DNA of 50,040 nucleotides, taken from NCBI GenBank assembly GCA_017449025.1, contig JAFSKJ010000044.1, positions 1 to 50,040 on the forward strand. Reading direction: 5' to 3'. Shown here piece by piece: positions 39,072 through 48,700 of this stretch. Position 1 is the stretch's first letter. Each line of letters starts with the position of its first letter. Under the pieces are notes generated by a model. The model was not told the origin of the DNA. It saw only the letters and a list, made by a program, of their open reading frames with translations, and searched no databases. A program made the translations under genes and the position numbers. Source of the DNA: Prevotella sp. GTDB taxonomy: Bacteria > Bacteroidota > Bacteroidia > Bacteroidales > Bacteroidaceae.

Positions 39072-40181
39072 CTATAAATTCGTTTTCTCTATTCCCTTGA
39101 GCAGTTCTCCCTCCTTCACACCGTCCTTGAGCTGTATGTACAGTCCGTCGGAGAGTCCAACGGTGACGGGCCTGCGCTCAAACTGCTGATGCCTAAAGTC
39201 GGCAGAGTCGGTGGTGAGCACGTAGACGTATGGTTTGCCCTCTTCAAAGGAGACTGCGGTCTCGTCGCATGATAGTACGTCGTTGGCCGATGCCAGCACA
39301 ATGTTTGCATTGGCGCTGTAGCCGGAGCGTATGGTTACGCCGCGTGGTATGCGCGCCGTGGCCTTCAGCTCAAACATCTTTGCCCCGTTCTGCAGCTCGC
39401 TCTCCGGGGCAATATAGTCGAGGGTGGCCGGAATCATCACGTCTTGCATGGAGCCGAGCTTTAGTTCCATCTTCATGCCCACCTTGAGCTTGTCCACCTC
39501 GGTCTCGTCGATATATCCGCGGAAGATGATGTCGCCCATGTCGGCAATGTTGGCCACTGTGGTGCCCTCGGTGAAGGCGCTGGTGCCAGAGACCGATGCT
39601 CCCACCTCGACAGGCACGCTGAGCACGAGTCCGGAGATGGTTGAGCGCAAGTCGGTGATGTTGACGCCGCCCGAGCGTTCCGACTGTCCGCGGCTTATCA
39701 CCTGCACCTGTGTCTCTGCTGCGGTGACGCTCTCGCGTGCGGAGCGCAGCTTGTGGGCTTTCATCTCAAACTCCTCGCGGCTTACAACGCCTTTGTCGTA
39801 GAGTGACTTTATGCGGTCGTACTCCAAGCGCTCCTCGGCGAGCACTATGCGTGCCGACTCAACGCGGTTCTTGGCCTCGTTGAGCTGTGCCATGTCAGGT
39901 ATGATCTTGATGGTGGCTATCACGTCGCCAGCCCTGACATACTGTCCGGGCTTAACCAGCAGGCGGCTTATGACTCCGGTGGCCTGAGGCTTCACCGACA
40001 CCTGGTTGCGGGCCTCTACGCTGCCTGCGGCAGTAGTGGTCTTGACTATGGTGCGCCGCTGCGGTGCCACCAGCTCGTAGACAGTAGGCTTTGGCTGCGA
40101 CTGCTGGTAGAGGTAGTAGAACGTGTAGACAATAAACAGTGCCAGGAGGCACAAGCCTATAATTCTCAGTATCTTCTTCAT
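39072..40181 (-). CDS. Periplasmic adaptor (membrane-fusion) subunit, MacA/HlyD type
   Basis: 369 aa with an N-terminal membrane anchor (IIGLCLLALFIVYTFYYLY). Biotinyl-lipoyl halves (TTTAAGSVEARNQVSVKPQA, GVISRLLVKPGQYVRAGDVI and ISGLVLSVPVEVGASVSG) flank an alpha-hairpin (QLNEAKNRVESARIVLAEER, YDKGVVSREEFEMKAHKLRS). The beta-barrel region follows (GYIDETEVDKLKVGMKMELK, IPRGVTIRSGYSANANIVLA) with a membrane-proximal domain at the end. It would join the FtsX-type permeases to the TolC-type duct. It lies 28 bases after the second permease gene. Confidence 0.9.
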   Translation of the reverse strand: MKKILRIIGLCLLALFIVYTFYYLYQQSQPKPTVYELVAPQRRTIVKTTTAAGSVEARNQVSVKPQATGVISRLLVKPGQYVRAGDVIATIKIIPDMAQLNEAKNRVESARIVLAEERLEYDRIKSLYDKGVVSREEFEMKAHKLRSARESVTAAETQVQVISRGQSERSGGVNITDLRSTISGLVLSVPVEVGASVSGTSAFTEGTTVANIADMGDIIFRGYIDETEVDKLKVGMKMELKLGSMQDVMIPATLDYIAPESELQNGAKMFELKATARIPRGVTIRSGYSANANIVLASANDVLSCDETAVSFEEGKPYVYVLTTDSADFRHQQFERRPVTVGLSDGLYIQLKDGVKEGELLKGIEKTNL

Positions 40182-40209
40182 ATCTGTAATTATTGTTTTT
40201 ATTTGTTTC

Positions 40210-41478
40210 TTATTCTTCTCTTAGGGCGTCTATTGGCTTTATCTGCAGTGCGCGCTTGGTGGGCAGCCATCCGGCAAAGAGGCCGCCAGCCACGATAATG
40301 AGCAGCGAGGCCAAGGCTGTCCAGAACGGCATGTATGGGTTGGTGAAGGGCAGGCTTTCGCCTTCGGGCAGCATGCGCCCAGCAAAGCTCAGCAACCACA
40401 CTCCCATGCTCAGTCCGGCCAGTCCGGCGCCCATGGTGAGCACGAGGCTCTCCATCATTATCTGCGTGACTATGTTTGCCGGCTGTGCTCCGAGTGCTCG
40501 CCTGATGCCAATCTCCTGTGTGCGTTCCTTTACGGTTACGAGCATGATGTTTGATATGCCTATCAGTCCGGCCATGAGCGTGCCTAACCCTATGATCCAT
40601 ATCAGCAGGTTAATGCCTGTGAAGATGTTCTTGTACATGACAAGCATGTCGCCGAGCGTCACGCTTGTCAGCGCCAGCTGGTCGTCGGGGTGCACAGAGT
40701 TGTTCTCCTTAATGAGATTCTCTATCTGGCTACGGTAGTGAGCCACTGGCACAGAGTCCTTAAGTATCACAACAAAGGCATCTATCTCGTCGCCCCGCCC
40801 GTAGGCGGCCTGCTCTGTGGGCAATGGCATGAATACACTCTCCGATAGGTCTACGCCAATGTTTATCTGCTCGTTGGTGGTCTTGCTTACGCCCACCACC
40901 TTCAAGGGCATGCCATTGACCTCTACAATCCTGCCGGTGGCCTCGGCTATGTTGTCGAAGAGCACCTCGGCAATGTGCAGGCCGATGACGCATACCTTGC
41001 GGTGCTCCATTATGTCGATGTCGTCGATAAACCGCCCTTCAAGTACTCGCTGCGGCAGTGCACCGTAGAACTCCGGTGTGACGCCGAGCACCTGGTACTG
41101 GTATGTCTGCTCGCCACAGGACACGTTCTGGAAGTCGGCAAAGCAGATGGCGCTGACGTAGTCGACGCCGTTGCCCACTCGGCGTCGTATCTCCAGCTCG
41201 TCCTTGTGCCCCATTTTCCACTTCCTGTCGCGTCCGAAGCCCTTGTATGGCATGGTTGTCTCTTTCGGCACGAGCCACAGCAGGTTGGCGGGCATGCTCT
41301 TCACCCTTCCGGCCACGCCGTTGTCGAGTCCCATGCCTGCGCCAATGAGCAGTGTGAGCATGAAGATGCCCCAGAACACTCCAAAGGCTGTCATCAGGCT
41401 GCGCCCCTTCTGGCTCTTGATGGTCTGGAGGATTTCTCCCCAGAAGTCTGCGTCGAATATGTTTATGTTCCTGTTCAC
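40210..41478 (-). CDS. MacB/FtsX-type ABC transporter permease (no ATPase domain), second copy
   Basis: 422 aa. One N-terminal membrane helix (SLMTAFGVFWGIFMLTLLIG), a large periplasmic MacB_PCD domain (about 50-270) and three C-terminal helices forming the FtsX domain (INLLIWIIGLGTLMAGLIGI, then ISNIMLVTVKERTQEIGIRR ALG, and VWLLSFAGRML / ALASLLIIVAGGLFAGWLP). Unlike E. coli MacB there is no fused nucleotide-binding domain. It follows the first permease by 12 bases; the two are presumably a heterodimer for mechanotransmission-type export of the NRPS product. Confidence 0.9.
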   Translation of the reverse strand: MNRNINIFDADFWGEILQTIKSQKGRSLMTAFGVFWGIFMLTLLIGAGMGLDNGVAGRVKSMPANLLWLVPKETTMPYKGFGRDRKWKMGHKDELEIRRRVGNGVDYVSAICFADFQNVSCGEQTYQYQVLGVTPEFYGALPQRVLEGRFIDDIDIMEHRKVCVIGLHIAEVLFDNIAEATGRIVEVNGMPLKVVGVSKTTNEQINIGVDLSESVFMPLPTEQAAYGRGDEIDAFVVILKDSVPVAHYRSQIENLIKENNSVHPDDQLALTSVTLGDMLVMYKNIFTGINLLIWIIGLGTLMAGLIGISNIMLVTVKERTQEIGIRRALGAQPANIVTQIMMESLVLTMGAGLAGLSMGVWLLSFAGRMLPEGESLPFTNPYMPFWTALASLLIIVAGGLFAGWLPTKRALQIKPIDALREE

Positions 41479-41490
41479 TTCACTTGTTGT

Positions 41491-42732
41491 CTATGCTGCC
41501 GAGAGTGCATCCGTCAGCTTTATTCTTACTGCATGTTTGGCTGGCACGTATCCCGCTATCAATCCGGCTATCACCATGATGACGGTGATGGCCAGCGCAT
41601 ACGAGACGGCTATCGTTGGGTTGGCAAAGATGTTGCTGTTGCCCGACTGTTCTATTGCCCAAGCCACAAGCTCCATCAGCCCGATGCCTATGACCATGCC
41701 CACATAGCCGAAGATGAGCGATATTACCACGGCCTCGGCCAGCACCATGGCAATAATCTGCCAGGCCTTGGCACCCACGGCGCGGCGTATGCCTAACTCG
41801 CGCGTGCGTTCCTTAACTGATATGAGCATTATGTTGGATATTCCCACTATTCCTGAGAGCAGTGTTGCCAGTCCCACCACAATGACGAAGATGTAGAGCA
41901 CACTTATGATGCTGCTCACCAGCACTGGCAGCTCGTAGATGTTGTCGATCTTCACAGCCCGTTTGTCTGCTGGCGAGAACTCCTTGCGGGCTGCCAACTC
42001 GCTAAGCACACGTGCGTTGAACGCTTTGTTCTGCTCGGCAGTGGTCAGCAGGTTGGTCTGCAGGTATATTCTGCTAAGCATGCCTTCGGGACAGAAAATC
42101 ATCTTCGTTGTGGTGAGCGGCGCCACTATGTCACGCGTCTTATTCTCCTTGAGCAGAGGCTCGTAGACGCCGATAATCTCGAAGACTATGTTGTTGAGGT
42201 GCAGTTGACGGCCAATGATGCTGGCAGTGTCCTTTGGGAAGAACACCTCCTTGAGCCTTTCGGGTATTACGCACACCTTGCGCTGCTGCTCCATGTCAAG
42301 GTCGTTTATATCGCGCCCCTCCTTCAGCCGCACATTAGGCGCAACGGAATAGCCTGGTTCATAGCCATCGACAGTGGTGTTAGTGTAGTACTTGCCGTAG
42401 CGTGCCTGCACAGGATGGCTTATCACTGGTATCGCTTTCACCACGGTGTCGCCGAACACCTGCTTCAGGTGTCGGGCATCGTCCTCATAGAAGCGTATGG
42501 GACGTCCCTTCTCCCGTCCGTTGAACGACTGCGACGTCTCTCTCGGCGTCAGCGTCACCACTCCCACGTTGTAGGCCTGGAAGTTGTACTGCATGCCGTT
42601 GATGAGTCCCTTTCCTGAGCTGATAAGCACAATGAGAATGAAGATTCCCCATCCTATGGCGAATCCCGTGAGCGCTATGCGCATCTTGTTTCTCATTACG
42701 GAGGTCATCACCTCCCTCATCAGTTCTCCCAT
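41491..42732 (-). CDS. MacB/FtsX-type ABC transporter permease (no ATPase domain), first copy
   Basis: 413 aa. N-terminal helix (IALTGFAIGWGIFILIVLIS), MacB_PCD periplasmic region (about 45-260; LTPRETSQSFNGREKGRPIR, RQLHLNNIVFEIIGVYEPLL) and FtsX helices with the conserved GISNIMLISVKERTRELGIR motif. It shares layout but limited sequence with the next gene. It starts 16 bases after the NRPS stop codon, which ties the pump to the synthetase. No ATP-binding subunit is encoded anywhere in this operon or elsewhere in the window. Confidence 0.9.
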   Translation of the reverse strand: MGELMREVMTSVMRNKMRIALTGFAIGWGIFILIVLISSGKGLINGMQYNFQAYNVGVVTLTPRETSQSFNGREKGRPIRFYEDDARHLKQVFGDTVVKAIPVISHPVQARYGKYYTNTTVDGYEPGYSVAPNVRLKEGRDINDLDMEQQRKVCVIPERLKEVFFPKDTASIIGRQLHLNNIVFEIIGVYEPLLKENKTRDIVAPLTTTKMIFCPEGMLSRIYLQTNLLTTAEQNKAFNARVLSELAARKEFSPADKRAVKIDNIYELPVLVSSIISVLYIFVIVVGLATLLSGIVGISNIMLISVKERTRELGIRRAVGAKAWQIIAMVLAEAVVISLIFGYVGMVIGIGLMELVAWAIEQSGNSNIFANPTIAVSYALAITVIMVIAGLIAGYVPAKHAVRIKLTDALSAA

Positions 42733-42748
42733 GTCTGCCAGATTGTTG

Positions 42749-45700
42749 TTATTGTTGTTCCTTCAGGTCGCGCAGCATGCAGTCGGTCACTATGCCGTTA
42801 TGCTTGTTGGAATGCGCTATGTTCAGGTGATGGTCGTCGATGTCGGCTGTCTCAAGCCTCGGAGCCACTTCGCGCCAGCGAGCCATGTTGGCTTCAAGGT
42901 CGGTATTCTCACGCAAGGCGTTGAACAGCACCACGCGGCCGTCGTAATGCGGGAACGGCACGTCGCAGCTCAGGCGGTTGACTGTATCCAATTTCTTTAC
43001 GGCTATCTGCAGAACCGTCTCGGCATACTGTGCGTCAGTGACCTTGATGCCCATTGTCTCAATATCTTCGGGATGTTCCTTCGCGAAATCCATCATGTAC
43101 TTTGCAATCTCCTCCTCGCCTGCCATGCCGCTCTTGCTGCGTAGATGTGAGTCGCCCATGTAGACGTTGGCTGCATAGCCGCGCATCTGCTGCCAGCGCT
43201 GTGCCAGCCAGTAAGCCTGCTCGCCGCCGAACGAATAGCCGATGAAGGCGAAGACGCGGGCCGTGGCAGGGATGTCGCGGTCGAGCATCGCGGCGTAGTA
43301 GCTTATCGTGGCGGTGAAGTCAGCGTCGGCGAAGAGTCGGTCGGAGTGTTCGTCGATAGGCTCGATGGCATAGATGGAGAAGTGCTCCTGCCACAGGCGG
43401 AACTTCTCTAACATGCTGGCTGTGAAGACTATGCCATGCGCAACCACCAACACGGGTTTCGCAGCGTCGTAGCCGTTGACCCAGTAGCCGGGCTCGCTGT
43501 TGGCCATGAAGGCCGACTCGATGGTGTGCCTGCGCATCATGTCGTTGACGCTTATCTTTATGCCCTTGGCAGCTGCCATGGCGGCCATGCGTATGGCACC
43601 GATGCTGGTAAGCCCTAAGGCGGCAAGGTCGTCGGTCACTCCGAAGTCGTCGCGGCCAACCACCTCACGTGCAATGCTCAGCAGCTCGCTCTCCTTCTCC
43701 GTCCGCGGTGCCACGTTCTCCAAGCTAAGAGTCAGCTCCGGCTTGGACAGGCGGCGACGGTCTATCTTGCCGTTGGCGTTCAGCGGCATGGCATCGAGCT
43801 GCATGAACACGGCGGGAACCATATAGTTGGCAAGCCTCTCGGCCATGAATGCCTTAAGGCCCTCGGTGTCCACCTTTCCGTTGTCGGCTGTGAAGTAGAG
43901 GCAGAGTATGTCAAGGTCGCCTACTTTACTGACCATGGCCACTACCTGACGCATGCCGGAATACTTGGCGGCGCAACTCTCTATCTCGCCAAGCTCAATG
44001 CGGAAGCCGCGAAGCTTCACCTGGTTGTCCATGCGCCCGATGTATTCAATGTCGCCCTGAGCATTCCAGCGGCAGAGGTCGCCAGAATGATACATGTCTA
44101 CCTTACGGCCCCATCTGTCCACGCTGACAAACGGGCAGTCGGCAAACGCCTGCGACGTACGCTCGGGCAGTCGCCAATAGCCGCGACCCACCTGGATGCC
44201 GGCAATGCACAGCTCACCCACCATTCCCCTCGGAACCATATTCCCGTAGCCATCGACAATGAAGTTCCATGTATTTGCAACGGGCTTGCCGATAGGAATA
44301 TTCTCCACGTGCTTGCCGGGAGGGATGCTGTAGTAGGATGTATCGCAGGTACACTCTGTGGGGCCATATACATTGATGATCTCGACATTGTCGCTGTAGA
44401 CTCCGCTGAGCTTCTCTCCGCCAGCAGTCATGAACCGCATTGGCAGGTCGTCGTAGGAACTGAGCAACAGGGAGGCTATGGACGTGGTAAAGCCGCCACC
44501 CGTAATCTGATGGCTAAGGAGGAATTCGCGTATGGCTGCGAGGTCCTTCCTAATCTCTGTCGGCATGACATGGAACGAGCCGCCAAGGGTCAGGATAGGA
44601 AACATATCCTCAATATGTGCGTCGAAGGAGAACGAGCGGTGACCCTCTATCCGGTCGGCTGCCGTCAGCCTCTCCGCGCCGATAATAACGTTGATGAAGT
44701 TCCACAGGCCGGCATGGTGCAGCACGGCTCCCTTGGGCTTGCCTGTCGAGCCAGAGGTGTAAATCATGTAGGCCAGATTGTCGGGCGTTGCCAGATTGAC
44801 TGGTGCTGCCTCGACACAGAAGTCCATGTCATCGATAAACAATGTCTGCACGTTGCCTGACTCAAATTCGCCCTCAGCCCTTTTGCTCTCCAATACGGAA
44901 TGACTGGTGATGAGGACTTTCGACTCGGAATTCTCCAACATATACTGCAGCCTGTCATTGGGATATTCAAGGTCCATTGGGGTGTAGGCTGCGCCAGCCT
45001 TGTGAATGGCAAGCACAGAGAGGGGGAACTCCTTGAAGCGGTCAAGCATCACGCAGACGAAATCATTGGGCTGTACTCCTGCATCTATAAGCTGACGTGC
45101 CATAACGTTCGAACGGTGCGACATCTCCCGGTATGTCAGTTGGCCGTCCCTGTCGACGACAGCCACGTTGTCGGGCATCTTGGCGGCACACTCCTCAAAG
45201 GCGTCGACAAAGGTCTTCGTTATGTCAATGTCCATCTGTATGCCTGTGCCAAGCTCAACGAGAGCCTTCCGCTCCTCGGCGGTGGTCATCTCTATGTCGG
45301 CAAGGGTGACGCCGGCCTTGGTGGCGTTCTGCGCGTAGGTTACTATGGCGTCGGCCAGGGCCTGCATGTCTGGCTGGCTGTATAGGGCGGTGTCGTACGA
45401 CACGTGCAGGTGATAGGCTCCCTTCCTGTCGTTGTAGGCCATCATCTCTATGGGCAGCTTCTGGGTGTCGAGTTCCAGCGTGATTAACTCTACGTCGGTG
45501 CCGAAGGGTATGTCCACGCTGTCGTAGATGCCGCTGTTGAAGGCGAAAAGTATCTCGGGCCGGAAGCCGCTCTGCTCTACCATCGCCGTCAGCGGATAGA
45601 AATCGCGCGCCACGGTCTCTATGCTCTGGCGGTGCATCCTGGCGGCTGCCTCGGCGAAGGTTTCGCCTGACGTGCCTGACGTGGAGGTCATGGGGATGGT

Positions 45701-48700
45701 CTTGACAAACATTCCCGTCATGTTCTCCATCTGGCTCAGGGAGCGCCCGCCGGACACGGTGGCCAGAGCTATTGACTCCTGGCGCGTCAGGCGGTGGAGC
45801 ACCTGTGCCAGCACTGTCTGGAAGTAGGAGCTGGCGGTGATGCCCATGCGGCGGCAGGCCTCGTCGATGGTGCTGCCGCTGCTTATCGATGCCGTCACAG
45901 TGGCTGCCTTCCTGTCCGTGGAGTCCGTATGGGAGGAGTGCGGGAAGCTGGCGGATTCCATGCCGTCGAGAAGGCGCGAGAAGTACTCGCCGGCCTCGGC
46001 ATAGCGGCTCTCGTTGCGAAGCTCCTGCTCGTAGATGGCGAAGTCGAAGGCCGTGACCGCCTCCGGCTGCACCTCGCCGCCGGAGTAGGCGGTGAGCACG
46101 TCGCGGTAGAACGCGGCATCGGAGAGGCCGTCGTTGATTATGTGGTGGAAGTCGCGGAACAGGTAGACGGAGTCCTGCCAGCGGTAGACCTCTATGCGGT
46201 AGAGGTTGTCGTCGAAGAGGTTGAAGGGCCGCACGCGCTGCTGGAAGAACGCGCGGTCGGGCTCGTTGTCGAGGTCGCGCAGCAGCACCTCGGCCTCGGC
46301 ATCGTAGCGACGCTGCTGCACTATGTCGCCGTCGTGGTATGCCAGCCGCGTCTTCAGGTAGCCGTGGGCGTCTACCACCTTCCTCAGGGCATCGGCCATG
46401 CGCTCGGCGTCGAGGTGACCGAGGCGGATGGCGGTGGGCAGGTTGTACTGCGTGGTGTTGCGGTTCATTTCCCAGTCGATGTATATGCCGCGCTGGTTCT
46501 CCGTAAGCGGGTAGTAGTCCTGGTCGCGGTAGTATGTCAGCAGGTCCACGATGTCTGCCTGCGCATTCTTCTCAGCTATGGTGGCCAACTGGCGCACGGT
46601 GGGAGTGGTCAGTATGTCGTTCACCGTGAGCGCCACGCTGTAGCGCTGCGTGGCGAGCATGCTCAGGCGCATGGCGGTGAGCGACGTCAAGCCGATGGAC
46701 ACCAGGTCGGTGGTCACACCGAATTGCGTGGTTTGCAGCTGCTCGGCAACAAGGTCGAACAGCCTCTGCTCCATCTCGGTCTCGGGGGCAACTATTTCCT
46801 CTATGCTTACCTCCGGCTTGGGCAGGCGGCGACGGTCTATCTTGCCGTTGGCGTTCAGCGGCATGGTGGGCAGTTTCACGTATGCCGTGGGCACCATGTA
46901 ACCTGCCAGATGGCTGGCAAGGTACTGCCTCAGCGCGTCTTCATCTATGGCTCCGTCGGAGGTGTAGTACAGGCAGATGGTCTGGCCGTCGTGAACCACT
47001 ACGGCGGCAAGGGCTATGCCCTCGTATTTGGCCGCGCAGGCCTCTATCTCGCCAAGCTCAATGCGGTAGCCGCGAATCTTCACCTGGTTGTCAATGCGCC
47101 CGAGGAACTCAAGGTTGCCGTCGTCGGCCCAGCGCACCAGGTCGCCAGTGCGGTAGCAGTGCCCGCCCATGAACTCTGTAAACTTGTGGGCATCCTTCTC
47201 GGCGGGGTGCAGGTAGCCGCGGGCAACGCCCACGCCGCCCACCACAAGCTCGCCGGCGGCCCCGCGGGGCAGGAGCTGCATGTTGCGGTCGACAATGTAC
47301 AGTTGGTAGTTGGCCAAGGGGCGTCCTATGAGCGACGAGTCGTAGTCGTGCTCTATATTATAAAAGGTGGTGACGAAGCTCTCCGTGGGGCCGTAGGCGT
47401 TCTGCACAAGGAAGGCGGGTTTCTTCATGGGGTTCAGCTTCTCGCCGGCCACCACCAAGAGCCGCAGCGAGCGGTTGCTAAGCGAGGTGGCGAAGAGATA
47501 GCCTATCTGCGTGGTCATGAAGGCAATGGTGATGTTGTTGGCCTCCATGTAGCTGTTCATGGCAATGACGTCCATCCTCATCTCCGACGACACGATATAG
47601 GTGCTGGCACCGGAGAAGATGGCCGGGTAGAGGTCCATCATGTGGGTGTCGAAACCATAGTTGGAGAAGGCCAGCAGACGGTCGGAGGGGGTGATCCCGG
47701 CCTCCTTTATGTACCAGTGGCAGAAGTTCACTATGTTGCGGTGCTCCAAGGCAACGCCCTTGGGCTGGCCGGTGGAGCCTGAGGTGTAGAGAATAACGAA
47801 GCGGCCTGCGGACTGCGGCTGCGGCAGGGAGACTGCCGACGGCTGCACCTCAGGGAGTGTCTCGGCAAGGAACACCTGACCCTGGAACGTGGGCAGCGAC
47901 TGGCTGACACGGTTGCCCTCGCTGAGGATGAGTCGCACGGATGCATCGTCGCACATGTATTGCAGGCGGTCGGCAGGAAACTTGAAGTCGAGCGGCATGT
48001 ATGCAGCGCCGGCCTTCATCACGGCCATGGAGTAGATGGGCATCAGCTCGGAGCGGTCTACCATCACGCCCACGGCCTCCTCCTGTTGCACTCCGTAGTG
48101 CTCCACGAGGTGGGAGGCGAGGCGGTCGGTAATCTCGTCGAGCTGGCGGTAGGTGAGCATGCGCTCCTCGAACACCACGGCAATGGCATCGGGAGTCTTC
48201 GCCGCCTGCTTGCGGAAGAGGCTCACCATGGTGTCGGCGGTGTCGTAGTCAAGATGCTCCCCGGCACCAAGCGCCAAGAGCGGCTCGCGCTCCTCGCGGC
48301 TGGTTATGGCAATGTCGCGAAGACAAGCGTCGGGGGCAGCCATCATGTTCAAGACAGTAGCTCTGATGGCGTCGGCCACCATCTGCATGGTGGCCTCATC
48401 GTTCATGGCAAGGCTCGACTCCACACGTATCTCATAGTCGCTGCCCTTGAAAAATATCAGGACTCCGATGTCGGTGTCCATATCGCCGCGGACGGGCTGC
48501 ACTGCGCTGATGTCACCCTCGCTAAGGTGCAGCATTTCCTCCATCTCGGGAAGGGCCTGGAAATTGAACATAATGCCGGGAGTCATGCCGAGGTCAAGGC
48601 AGAAGTGACTGAACGGATAGGTGCCGTATCGGATAGTGCTCATCAGCTCTGTGCGCTGGCTCTTTATGAACTCAGTCACTGTCATGTCGGGGCGGGCGTC

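Noticed and set aside
45794-47782. 662-codon forward open frame opposite the NRPS
   Set aside because: Lies wholly antisense to conserved A and C domains; its sequence is low-complexity Val/Leu/Gly/His with no domain, as expected from the complement of a high-GC gene.
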